Positions 1-6,231 are shown, counted from the first letter of the stretch. The stretch is DNA of 9,478 nt from JBEGQX01 sp041180805 (GCA_041180805.1 JBEGQX010000160.1:1-9478); one strand, 5' to 3'. The notes: a model not told the origin generated them from the sequence alone. Numbers and translations: made by a program.

Positions 1-347
1 AAGCCGATCAGGGCAATGGCTGGTCTGGCCCCCCAACCTGGCCAATTTCTGCAACTACTGCAGCAACTTCCACTACTTGCCAGGCTGCTGGTACTGCAAC
101 TACCGAACCTGCAAATGTTGGAACCTGCAACCAAAGGAAAATGATTAACAATACTCCTTCCGCACAAGCAAGCTTGTGGGCAACCAACAACTTTGGGCCT
201 AACGATGAACCATTCAGTTTCCACACGGGTGGTGCATTCGCAGTATTCGCCGATGGACACATTGGATTCTTGAATGAATCAATTACCCCCGTAATCGCAC
301 GTGGCCTTGCTACCGCAGCAGGTGGCGAAGTTTTCCAACTTCCCTAA
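1..347 (+). CDS. DUF1559 / H-x9-DG prepilin-like protein, C-terminal part
   Basis: The 5' end lies outside the window; the frame is open from base 3 to the TAA at 345-347, giving about 114 residues. The C-terminus holds the pattern H-TGGAFAVFA-DG, exactly nine residues between His and Asp-Gly, followed by 'IARGLATAAGGE'. This is the C-terminal signature of the DUF1559 (SBP_bac_10-like) family, whose full-length members start with a type IV prepilin-like cleavage/methylation helix and are present in many copies in planctomycetes. Their function is not known; a pseudopilin or surface role is usually inferred from the N-terminus, which is not visible here. The segment translated from about 45-125 is rich in Thr and Ala and is less typical of the family. 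A strong hairpin terminator follows 23 nt after the stop, so this unit is separate from the Pho genes. The family call is firm, the function open. Confidence 0.85.
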   Translation, partial: ADQGNGWSGPPTWPISATTAATSTTCQAAGTATTEPANVGTCNQRKMINNTPSAQASLWATNNFGPNDEPFSFHTGGAFAVFADGHIGFLNESITPVIARGLATAAGGEVFQLP

Positions 348-370
348 TCATAGGTAATGTTTAACCCGAA

Positions 371-402
371 GCCCGCTGGCGACGCACCAGCGGGCTTTTT
401 TT
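371..402 (+). terminator. Rho-independent terminator after the DUF1559 gene
   Basis: A perfect 9-bp GC-rich stem, GCCCGCTGG at 371-379 pairing with CCAGCGGGC at 387-395, closes a 7-nt loop. It is followed directly by seven T residues at 396-402. The orientation of the T-tract and the position just after the stop at 347 mark it as the rightward terminator of the DUF1559 transcript. Confidence 0.93.
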
Positions 403-430
403 ATTGTTTCTACCCTTTAAACATTCCAAA

Positions 431-458
431 GAAAAAGCCCCCGAGTATACCGGGGGCT
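431..458 (-). terminator. Rho-independent terminator of the pstB-phoU-phoB operon
   Basis: An 8-bp stem, AGCCCCCG at 436-443 with CGGGGGCT at 451-458, encloses a 7-nt loop. Read on the minus strand it is followed by a run of T (the A run at 432-436), so it terminates leftward transcription about 30 nt beyond the phoB stop. On the plus strand the following sequence is interrupted by G and C, so rightward termination here would be weaker. Confidence 0.88.
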
Positions 459-487
459 TGCTTTGATTTTTATCGATCCATTCACTT

Positions 488-1246
488 TTATTCCTGGAAC
501 CGATAGCCCAGGCCACGAACTGTTTCAATCATATCCATGTTGCCTAGCTTCTTACGCAGCGTTTTGATATGAACATCAATCGTGCGCTCTAGCACAATGG
601 CACCCTCACCAATTGCGAACTCCATGAGTTGCACCCGGGAAAACGCCCTTCCTGGCTGCCTTATAAGGCATTCCAGCAATCGATACTCCGTAGGAGTAAG
701 ATCAAGTTCATGCTTGCCAAGGAATGCCTTGTGACGAACCTGATCCACTTTAACGCCACGATGTTCCAAAACCTTGATTTCCAGTTCTTCTTCCGCGGGT
801 TCCGTCCTGCGCTTTAAAGCCTTGATCCTTTGCAACAAAACCTTCACGCTGAAAGGCTTGGTCACATAATCGTCAGCACCCATGGAGAAACCAACCACCT
901 GATCTGTTTCCTCGGCTTTGGCTGTCACCACGATAATAGGTGTGTTCTTGGTGCGGTCATTGGAACGAAGTTCCCGAAGTATTTCAATTCCATTGAGCGA
1001 TGGAAGCATCAGGTCCAAAAGGATGAAATCTGGCGAAGTGCTTATTGCCTTGCGAAGACCTTCCTGACCATCAAGGGCAACGATGGTTTCATATCCCTCT
1101 TTTTCGAGGTTGTAAACCAGGGCCTCTACCAGGGGTTGCTCATCCTCAATAATCAGAACTTTATGTCCATTTTTAGGAATATCGGAAGTCTTGGATGGCT
1201 GCTTTGCCTTCCTATCTTCTTTCATTTCGATGGTCTCCGTTGGCAT
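488..1246 (-). CDS. phoB: Phosphate regulon response regulator PhoB (OmpR/PhoB family)
   Basis: Transcription factor activated by PhoR phosphorylation; it binds DNA upstream of Pho genes. The 252-residue protein has a receiver domain (about residues 28-145) with acidic pocket E34/D35, phosphoacceptor D78 in 'FILLDLMLP', T108 in 'VVTAK' and K130 in 'DDYVTKPF'. A PhoB-type winged helix follows (about 160-252), with 'LDLTPTEYRLLECL', recognition helix 'ERTIDVHIKTLRKKLG' and wing 'IETVRGLGYRF'. The start at 1246 is chosen because AGGAGA lies 5 nt upstream; an in-frame ATG at 1267 lacks such a site and lies deeper inside phoU. The gene overlaps the end of phoU by 35 nt, so translation may be coupled. 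About 27 polar residues precede the receiver domain, more than in E. coli PhoB (229 aa). Adjacency to phoU and pstB, with phoR in the same locus, supports PhoB over another OmpR-family regulator. Confidence 0.95.
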   Translation of the reverse strand: MPTETIEMKEDRKAKQPSKTSDIPKNGHKVLIIEDEQPLVEALVYNLEKEGYETIVALDGQEGLRKAISTSPDFILLDLMLPSLNGIEILRELRSNDRTKNTPIIVVTAKAEETDQVVGFSMGADDYVTKPFSVKVLLQRIKALKRRTEPAEEELEIKVLEHRGVKVDQVRHKAFLGKHELDLTPTEYRLLECLIRQPGRAFSRVQLMEFAIGEGAIVLERTIDVHIKTLRKKLGNMDMIETVRGLGYRFQE

Positions 1247-1913
1247 TTTCTTCTCCTGAACGAACACGATGACGGACTATTTCACCTTCCACCAGATAGA
1301 CAACATCCTCGGCTATGTTGGTGGCATGGTCTGCAATGCGTTCGATATGTCGCACGGCTGAAAACATGGACAAACCATGGGGAATGTTATCAGGCTTTTC
1401 ACCCATGTATTTGATGATGCCATTGATGATTTCCTGATTGTACCGATCGACCTCGTCATCCATACGAATGACCATCAAAGCCTGCTTGACATCCAGATTC
1501 ACGAAGGCATCCAGGCTTTGGCGCACCATAACGGTGGTAAGGTCGGCCATTTGCTGAATTTTTTCAGGGATGGGCATGTAAGGTGGTTTGCAAAGCTCTA
1601 TGGCACGCTCTGCAATTTCCTCGGCAAGGTCACCCATGCGTTCCAGATCGGTGGTAATCATCATGGCGGCGGTACAACGGCGCAAATCCCCCGCAACAGG
1701 CTGATGCAAAGCCAGTATTTTCAGGCTTTCGTTGTTGATGATGTTTTCTTCAGCATCTATCTGGGCATCGCCTTCAATCACATCCCTGGCGATGTTCGGA
1801 TCGCGATTTTTTAAAGCTGTAATAGTCTTGGAAAGGGCTGCCTCCACCAAGCTGGCCATAGCCATGATACTTCTTTGCAATTCATCCAAGTCGCGCTGAA
1901 GGTGAATCGACAT
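1212..1913 (-). CDS. phoU: Phosphate signalling/transport regulator PhoU
   Basis: Cytoplasmic regulator that links the Pst transporter to the PhoR kinase and restrains signalling when phosphate is plentiful. The 233-residue protein shows the two-repeat, six-helix PhoU fold. Each repeat carries the E-xxx-D metal-binding motif: E91-RMG-D95 in 'DLERMGDLAEEIAERA' and E191-RIA-D195 in 'HIERIADHATNIAEDVVYLVEG'. The N-terminus 'MSIHLQRDLDELQRSI' matches the usual PhoU start. The ATG at 1913 is preferred because AAAAGGG (1920-1926) sits 6 nt upstream; an upstream in-frame ATG at 1946 would overlap pstB. The last 20 or so residues are a hydrophilic Arg/Glu/Asn-rich tail beyond the second repeat, and its coding sequence contains the phoB ribosome binding site and start. 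pstB ends 25 nt upstream and phoB overlaps downstream, so all three are probably co-transcribed. Confidence 0.96.
   Translation of the reverse strand: MSIHLQRDLDELQRSIMAMASLVEAALSKTITALKNRDPNIARDVIEGDAQIDAEENIINNESLKILALHQPVAGDLRRCTAAMMITTDLERMGDLAEEIAERAIELCKPPYMPIPEKIQQMADLTTVMVRQSLDAFVNLDVKQALMVIRMDDEVDRYNQEIINGIIKYMGEKPDNIPHGLSMFSAVRHIERIADHATNIAEDVVYLVEGEIVRHRVRSGEENANGDHRNERR
1252..1257 (-). promoter_or_regulatory. Ribosome binding site that sets the phoB start
   Basis: AGGAGA on the minus strand lies 5 nt before the ATG at 1246-1244 and inside the end of the phoU coding sequence. It supports the 252-residue form of PhoB over the 259-residue form beginning at 1267. Confidence 0.75.
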
Positions 1914-1938
1914 GTAACACCCTTTTAAAAAAATAATC

Positions 1939-2784
1939 TCAGCCAAAACGGCCGGTTATGTAATCCTCGGTTTGTTTGACCTGGGGCCTGGTATAAAGTT
2001 GGTCTGTTGGCCCCACTTCCACCAGCCGGCCCTGAAAGAAAAACGCAGTCTGGTCGGAAACACGAGCTGCCTGCTGCATGTTATGTGTAACAATGACGAT
2101 GGTGTAATCGCGCTTCAGTTCAAAAACCAGATCCTCAATGCGCGCAGTGGAAGCGGGATCCAAAGCGCTTGCTGGTTCATCCAGCAGCAAAACTTCCGGG
2201 TCTGTGGCCAAAGCCCGCGCAATACAAAGCCTTTGGGCCTGCCCACCGGATAGGTTCAAAGCGGATTGATCAAGCCGGTCCTTAACTTCATCCCATAGCG
2301 CCGCACCACGAAGGCACCTTTCACAAATTTCATTGAGAATAGCCTGATTCTTCAGCCCGGCAATTTTGGGACCATACACCACATTTTCGAAAATAGACTT
2401 GGGAAAAGGGTTGGATTTCTGGAACACCATGCCAACCCTGCGACGCAAATCAACCAAGTTAAGGGATTTGCGGTAGATATCCTCACCGTCAAGCAGGATT
2501 TCCCCAGTATGCCTGGTTCCATCCACCAGATCATTCATGCGATTCAAACAACGCAGGAAAGTTGATTTACCACACCCTGAAGGGCCGATCAGCGCCGTTA
2601 CCGATTGTGGAGGAATTTGGAAATTAATATCAAAAAGAGCTTGATGATTGTTGTACCAGAAATTGAGGTTCTTCACCTGGTATTTTGGGACCAACCCTTT
2701 TTGAGGGGTGAGCTCTCTACCGTTGAGGGATCGTTCCGATAGAATTGCCGCATAAGATGTAGTTGCCATCATTCTAAACACCAT
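1939..2784 (-). CDS. pstB: Phosphate ABC transporter ATP-binding protein PstB
   Basis: ATPase that drives phosphate import through PstC-PstA at the inner face of the membrane. The 281-residue product has Walker A 'GPSGCGKST' (67-75), Q-loop Q122 in 'MVFQKSNPFPKSIFENVVYG', signature 'LSGGQ' (178-182) continued by 'AQRLCIARALA', Walker B 'VLLLDEP' (198-204), 'SALDP' and H-loop H234 in 'IVTHNMQQAARVSD'. The C-terminus 'QTEDYITGRFG' is almost diagnostic for PstB. There are about 25-30 residues more at the N-terminus than in E. coli PstB (257 aa). The start is uncertain: ATG at 2784 and the tandem ATG ATG at 2772/2769 all lack a strong ribosome binding site. It is the first gene of the leftward pstB-phoU-phoB unit and is transcribed apart from pstSCA, which is unusual. 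A second pstB beyond the right edge cannot be excluded. Confidence 0.96.
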   Translation of the reverse strand: MVFRMMATTSYAAILSERSLNGRELTPQKGLVPKYQVKNLNFWYNNHQALFDINFQIPPQSVTALIGPSGCGKSTFLRCLNRMNDLVDGTRHTGEILLDGEDIYRKSLNLVDLRRRVGMVFQKSNPFPKSIFENVVYGPKIAGLKNQAILNEICERCLRGAALWDEVKDRLDQSALNLSGGQAQRLCIARALATDPEVLLLDEPASALDPASTARIEDLVFELKRDYTIVIVTHNMQQAARVSDQTAFFFQGRLVEVGPTDQLYTRPQVKQTEDYITGRFG

Positions 2785-2792
2785 GGAAACCC

Positions 2793-2825
2793 GATTAAGG
2801 CCTAAGACAAGGAATTATCTTAATC
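2793..2825. repeat. Inverted repeat in the pstB leader
   Basis: GATTAAG at 2793-2799 and CTTAATC at 2819-2825 form a perfect 7-bp inverted repeat separated by 19 nt, starting 8 bp upstream of the pstB ATG. It could be an operator or a weak leader hairpin. The left arm overlaps the first copy of the 14-nt element at 2795-2808. The arms are AT-rich, so chance occurrence is possible. Confidence 0.4.
2795..2808 (+). promoter_or_regulatory. Candidate operator, copy 1 of TTAAGGCNTAARAC
   Basis: TTAAGGCCTAAGAC here matches TTAAGGCATAAAAC at 2900-2913 at 12 of 14 positions, in the same orientation, 105 bp apart (about ten helical turns). Both copies lie in the divergent pstB/esterase control region; this one is next to the pstB start. 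Within the element, TTAAGGC and CTAAGAC are themselves similar 7-mers, reminiscent of the tandem half-sites that PhoB-type regulators bind. Assignment as a Pho box is inference; it does not match the E. coli consensus. Confidence 0.35.
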
Positions 2826-2899
2826 AACAAATAAGAAGAAACGGTTAAGAAAGCATGATGTTTATATTCCTTTTTGCGTCAGTTTTCTTTTTCGTTGAT

Positions 2900-2913
2900 T
2901 TAAGGCATAAAAC
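2900..2913 (+). promoter_or_regulatory. Candidate operator, copy 2 of TTAAGGCNTAARAC
   Basis: Second copy of the 14-nt element, 52 bp before the esterase ATG. It begins at the last base of a possible -35 (TTGATT, 2895-2900) and ends two bases before a possible -10 (TGTAAT, 2916-2921), with a short 15-nt spacer. A position inside a weak promoter would suit an activator or repressor site. The promoter call itself is only suggestive, and there is no experimental or comparative support in the window. Confidence 0.33.
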
Positions 2914-2964
2914 GCTGTAATTAAGTATCCTCCTACCTATTTAAAGTTTGATGGGCAAACCACC

Positions 2965-3822
2965 ATGAGCAAAATTTACGGTTCTTTGGCGTTCACATTG
3001 GCGTTATCCGCAATAGTTCTTGCAGCTGACGACTATACCTTTGGCCCCGATTCAAACCCCTCGCCAAATGTGCCCACAGGGAAAATTGAAAAACGCACTT
3101 GGAAAAGCAATGTTTTCCCTGAAACGGTACGCGATTGGTGGATTTACACCCCAGCACAGTACGATCCCGCAAAACCTGCCTCCATCATGGTTTTTCAGGA
3201 TGGTGGAAGTTACATGAACGAGAAGGGACAGTTTCGCGCCACCGTTGTTTTCGACAACCTGATTCACAAAAAACAAATGCCCGTGACCATTGGAATATTC
3301 CTGAATCCCGGCTCTGTACCGAGCGCTGATTCCAAGGGTAAGGCCCGCAGTAACCGCAGCTTCGAATACGATACATTATCCCCGCAGTACGCCACTTTTC
3401 TGGAAAAGGAAATACTCCCCGAGGTGGCAAAAACCCACAACATCAGCAAAAACGCCAAGGACCGTGCCATCTGTGGCATAAGTTCCGGCGGTATTTGCGC
3501 ATTTACCGTGGCATGGGAACGCCCCGACCTATTCAGCAAGGTTTTAAGCCATGTGGGAAGTTTCACCAATATTCGTGGCGGGGATGTTTACCCGGGTATG
3601 ATTCGTAAAACTGAACCCAAGCCAATCCGGGTTTTCCTTCAGGAAGGCAGCAACGACTTGGACAACCTGCATGGTAGCTGGCCTTTGGCAAATCGAAGCA
3701 TGTCTGCGGCACTGAAATTTGCCAAATATGATTTCCAGTATGTGGAAGGTGATGGGGGACACAATGGCAAGCATGGCGGAGCCATTCTGCCAGACTCTTT
3801 ACGCTGGTTGTGGCGAGATTAG
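2965..3822 (+). CDS. Secreted esterase, Esterase-D / enterochelin-esterase-like alpha/beta hydrolase
   Basis: A 285-residue exported protein of the Putative esterase family (PF00756-like). Residues 1-20 form a signal peptide with likely cleavage after 'IVLA'. The mature part has the alpha/beta hydrolase layout: strand 'PASIMVFQDGG' (71-81), nucleophile elbow G171-I-S173-S-G175 in 'AICGISSGG', a probable acid D231 or D233 in 'FLQEGSNDLDNLHGSW', and catalytic H266 in 'GDGGHNGKHGGAILPDSLRWLW'. Related family members cleave acyl esters such as enterochelin, feruloyl or acetyl sugar esters; the substrate here cannot be told from sequence. The ATG at 2965 is chosen because the signal peptide starts there; the ribosome binding site is weak (GGG about 10 nt upstream). 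The next gene begins 25 nt downstream, so the two are probably one operon. Its position between pstB and phoR suggests, but does not prove, phosphate-dependent expression. Confidence 0.88.
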   Translation: MSKIYGSLAFTLALSAIVLAADDYTFGPDSNPSPNVPTGKIEKRTWKSNVFPETVRDWWIYTPAQYDPAKPASIMVFQDGGSYMNEKGQFRATVVFDNLIHKKQMPVTIGIFLNPGSVPSADSKGKARSNRSFEYDTLSPQYATFLEKEILPEVAKTHNISKNAKDRAICGISSGGICAFTVAWERPDLFSKVLSHVGSFTNIRGGDVYPGMIRKTEPKPIRVFLQEGSNDLDNLHGSWPLANRSMSAALKFAKYDFQYVEGDGGHNGKHGGAILPDSLRWLWRD

Positions 3823-3847
3823 GAATTATAAAAACCGGAGAAACACC

Positions 3848-4684
3848 ATGCGAAATCTTGCAACCATGATTCTTCCCCTGGTTTTGGCACCACTGGTTTG
3901 CGCCCAGGATATTCCGCTAAGCCAGATTATTCCGGAAAAATCCAATTGGGCCCAAGTTCGACAAATCGATAAAAAAGTACTCGCCGTTGCGGGAAATCCA
4001 GATGGATCCATTCTGGCGGCATTGGAAAATGAAGTAATACGGCTGGACAAGTCCAACACCATCAGCAAGGTGAGCAAGTCTGCCGGAATTATTGCAATCC
4101 TGCCTCAAGATGATGGTTCCATATACCTTTCCCACCCCAAGCCAGCCAGAATCCTTCATGTGCCATTGGGTAAGGATGAACCGGAAATTTTTTGCGAAGG
4201 GTTGGCACCGACAGCCATGGCTTTGCTTTCCCGCGGAAAGTTCTACGCAGACCTTCCGAACGATCCCTCCATTTATATGGTGGAGAAAAACAGTTTTCGC
4301 AAGGTGGATGATGGCCCGTGTGCATCGCTGGCATTGGATCTTTCTCGTTCCACACTTTTTGCGGGCACCACAGAAACCCTGCAAATAGCCACCTTGCGTG
4401 TGAAAGCCGATGGAAACCTGGATGCCAGGGATTATTATGTGGCACCAAGAAAGGCACCACCTGGAACCCCGGCTTTGGTCACCGACTTGAAAGTGGATTC
4501 ACTAAACCGCATTTACGCAGCCACTTCCATTGGGGTGCAGGTGTTTGACCCGACCGGAAGGCTTTGCGGTGTTTTAACGAACCCGAATGGCAAACCGGGT
4601 TTCATCGCCATTGCGGGTGAGACTCTTTATTGCCTAAGCGATGGCAAGCTTTTCAGCAGGCCTCTTTTATTTGCCAAAAAGTAA
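3848..4684 (+). CDS. Exported SMP-30/gluconolactonase-like beta-propeller protein, divergent
   Basis: A 278-residue protein with a signal peptide (residues 1-19, 'PLVLAPLVCA' before Q20). The start at 3848 has GGAGA about 8 nt upstream; an in-frame ATG at 3719 lies inside the esterase and is rejected. The mature part repeats short blade-like units: 'VAGNPDGSILAALENEVIRLD', 'ILPQDDGSIYLSHP', 'LALDLSRSTLFAG' and 'TDLKVDSLNRIYAATSIGVQVFDPTGRLCGVLTNPNGKP'. The last resembles the 'D-x-x-V-D-x-x-G-x-L-Y-V-A-T' blade of SMP-30/gluconolactonase proteins. Those proteins bind a divalent metal through Glu, Asn and Asp. Here an Asp (D213) can be placed, but the usual 'PNG' Asn position reads as Cys-Ala-Ser and the N-terminal Glu is not apparent, so lactonase activity is doubtful. 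It follows the esterase by 25 nt; the same two folds occur fused or adjacent in other planctomycetes (recollection, not checked). Its stop codon abuts that of the opposing phoR gene. Confidence 0.68.
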   Translation: MRNLATMILPLVLAPLVCAQDIPLSQIIPEKSNWAQVRQIDKKVLAVAGNPDGSILAALENEVIRLDKSNTISKVSKSAGIIAILPQDDGSIYLSHPKPARILHVPLGKDEPEIFCEGLAPTAMALLSRGKFYADLPNDPSIYMVEKNSFRKVDDGPCASLALDLSRSTLFAGTTETLQIATLRVKADGNLDARDYYVAPRKAPPGTPALVTDLKVDSLNRIYAATSIGVQVFDPTGRLCGVLTNPNGKPGFIAIAGETLYCLSDGKLFSRPLLFAKK

Positions 4685-6085
4685 TCAAACGAATTGCTGT
4701 TGTTTGTAAACCGGTAGTTGAAGTGTGAAACTGGTGCCTTTGCCTACCTCGCTAGTTGCGGTAATGGTGCCATTCATCGCCTGCACCAGGTGTTTAACAA
4801 TGGAAAGCCCCAATCCGGTTCCGCCAAGTTGCTTGGATCTTGCCTTATCGACCCGATAAAACCTTTCAAAAATGCGTGGCAAATCAGCCTCTGGAATTCC
4901 CACTCCGTTGTCACGCACCTCGATAATGACAAAATCCTTACCCCTGCCCCAGTTTACTTCGATCTTTCCTCCGCCCGGCGTGTAGCGAACCGCATTGTCC
5001 AACAGATTGTCCAATATTTGCAGGAAAGCCTCCTCATCACACCAAACTTCCATGCCTTCGTTGGGCGCAAATTGCCCGGCCATCGGTTGCGAAACCAGAG
5101 TTTGCGACTTGGATTTGGTTATATCCTGATGACTGGCAACACACTGGTTCACCATTTCCCCCACTGGAATGGCAACCTTTTCAAACATTTCCGTTTCAGC
5201 CTCAATTCGCGCAAGACTAAGCAGGTCCATGATCAGCGTGTTAAGTCTTTCGGATTGATCCAGAATTTGGTTTAAAAACCGCATTCGGTTTCCCTGATCA
5301 TCGATGGCCCCATCCGCCAGGGTTTCTGCACAAACCTTGATGACAGCCAGCGGAGTTTTTAATTCATGTGACACATTCGCGACAAAATCCTGTCGCAAGC
5401 GCTCCAGTCGTCGAAGTTCCGTGGTGTCGTGAAGCACCAAAACCGCGCCTCGAACAGGAACGCCCGGCAAACGCGCCGCGTGAATGGTAAGGCTTTTTGC
5501 GGCACCCAAAGACCAGTTCAGTTCCTTTTTTTTGGGATCCGGTTGCGCCAAGGAATCACTAACCAAGTCCATCAAATCCCTGTTACGTATCAATTCCCAA
5601 AGGCGTTTGCCCTCCGTTGTGGTATTGGTAAGTCCCAGTAATTTCAGAGCGGTTTCGTTGGCAAAAAGAATACGCTGGGTGGAATCCAAGGCCACCACGC
5701 CTTCCACCATACCTGAAAGAATGGTACGAAGTTGCTGGCGGTCTTCTTCCAGCTGGCTAATTTTTTCTGCCAGCCTTACCGCCATGCGGTTAAAGGATTT
5801 CACAAGATTCCCCAAGGCACCTGGCTCGTCGGAAAGAATTTTTTGGCGGTCCTCCCCAAGCCCAACCCTCTGAAGGCCCATGGATATTTCTTCCAGCAGG
5901 CTGGAAATTTCCTTGGAAATTCGCAAAGAAACCAAGCTAAGTGATCCAAAACCAACAATTGCCACAAACCCAACCAGCATTATGACTTGCGGCTTTTTTA
6001 AACTCAAAAAAGTCAGCATCAAAATAAGTGCGATGAGAAATAATGTCAAAACTATGGCATTAGGTATGAACAACCTTCGGAACAT
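4685..6085 (-). CDS. phoR: Phosphate regulon sensor histidine kinase PhoR
   Basis: Membrane histidine kinase that phosphorylates PhoB when phosphate is short. The 466-residue order is: two transmembrane helices (about 8-28 and 34-55) joined by only a few residues, a HAMP-like linker (56-108), a coiled segment and PAS domain (about 112-222, 'GMVEGVVALDSTQRILFANETALKLLG'), HisKA with phosphoacceptor H240 in 'FVANVSHELKTPLAVIK', then HATPase_c with N box 'LQILDNLLDNAVRYTP' (355-370), G1 'VRDNGVGIP' (390-398), F box 'IFERFYRVD' and G2 'GGTGLGLSIVK' (421-431). There is no periplasmic sensor domain, as expected for PhoR, which reads phosphate status through Pst/PhoU rather than an external ligand. 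An AGGG sits about 8 nt before the ATG at 6085. It is transcribed alone and opposite to pstS, away from phoB. Other PAS histidine kinases share this layout; the context makes PhoR the clear choice. Confidence 0.94.
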   Translation of the reverse strand: MFRRLFIPNAIVLTLFLIALILMLTFLSLKKPQVIMLVGFVAIVGFGSLSLVSLRISKEISSLLEEISMGLQRVGLGEDRQKILSDEPGALGNLVKSFNRMAVRLAEKISQLEEDRQQLRTILSGMVEGVVALDSTQRILFANETALKLLGLTNTTTEGKRLWELIRNRDLMDLVSDSLAQPDPKKKELNWSLGAAKSLTIHAARLPGVPVRGAVLVLHDTTELRRLERLRQDFVANVSHELKTPLAVIKVCAETLADGAIDDQGNRMRFLNQILDQSERLNTLIMDLLSLARIEAETEMFEKVAIPVGEMVNQCVASHQDITKSKSQTLVSQPMAGQFAPNEGMEVWCDEEAFLQILDNLLDNAVRYTPGGGKIEVNWGRGKDFVIIEVRDNGVGIPEADLPRIFERFYRVDKARSKQLGGTGLGLSIVKHLVQAMNGTITATSEVGKGTSFTLQLPVYKQQQFV

Positions 6086-6189
6086 CTTTGCAGCCCTGAA
6101 AGTACCAAAAGCACCGATTATCCATGATTCTCAAACTATGGAATAGGTGATGGGCATGAATAACAGCTTTTTAATTCCAACATAAGTGG

Positions 6190-6231
6190 TTAAGCAAAAA
6201 AATCTTAAAGTTTCTTCAATCTTTAACTTGC
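6190..6231 (+). promoter_or_regulatory. Candidate regulatory repeats upstream of pstS
   Basis: This part of the 206-bp phoR/pstS divergent region shows two overlapping patterns. One is an inverted repeat, TTAAG (6190-6194), 9 nt, CTTAA (6204-6208). The other is a direct repeat, ATCTTAAAGTTTC (6202-6214) and ATCTTTAACTTGC (6219-6231), 10 of 13 identical with a 17-bp offset. They end about 60 bp before the pstS ATG, a sensible place for an activator site. TTAAG/CTTAA cores also recur in the pstB/esterase control region. A Pho box is the natural guess, but the 17-bp offset differs from the 11-bp period of known PhoB sites. I could not identify a convincing -10 for either gene. Confidence 0.35.

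Noticed and set aside
830..1414. Open frame of 194 codons on the plus strand across phoB and the end of phoU
   Set aside because: It is antisense to two well-defined genes with clear domain motifs, has no ribosome binding site, and its translation shows no recognisable domain.
1377..1814. Open frame of 145 codons on the plus strand antisense to phoU
   Set aside because: A shadow of the phoU coding frame; the PhoU metal motifs on the other strand are unambiguous.
2785..2964. Classical E. coli Pho box (CTGTCAT direct repeats) in the pstB/esterase spacer
   Set aside because: Only a single partial resemblance, CTGTAAT at 2915-2921, is present, without a second half-site 11 bp away.
3719..3847. 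N-terminal extension of the propeller gene from the ATG at 3719
   Set aside because: It would overlap the esterase by over 100 nt and bury the signal peptide; the ATG at 3848 has a ribosome binding site and starts a proper signal sequence.
3917..4384. Open frame of 155 codons on the minus strand antisense to the propeller gene
   Set aside because: Cys/His-rich composition is typical of reverse-complement shadow frames; the sense gene has a signal peptide and a good ribosome binding site.
4686..4706. Hairpin at the propeller/phoR junction (CAAAC with GTTTG) as a terminator
   Set aside because: The stem is short and AT-rich, includes a wobble pair, and lacks a T-tract on either strand.
4718..5275. 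Open frame of 185 codons on the plus strand antisense to phoR
   Set aside because: It covers the HATPase and HisKA coding region of phoR and has no domain or start signal of its own.
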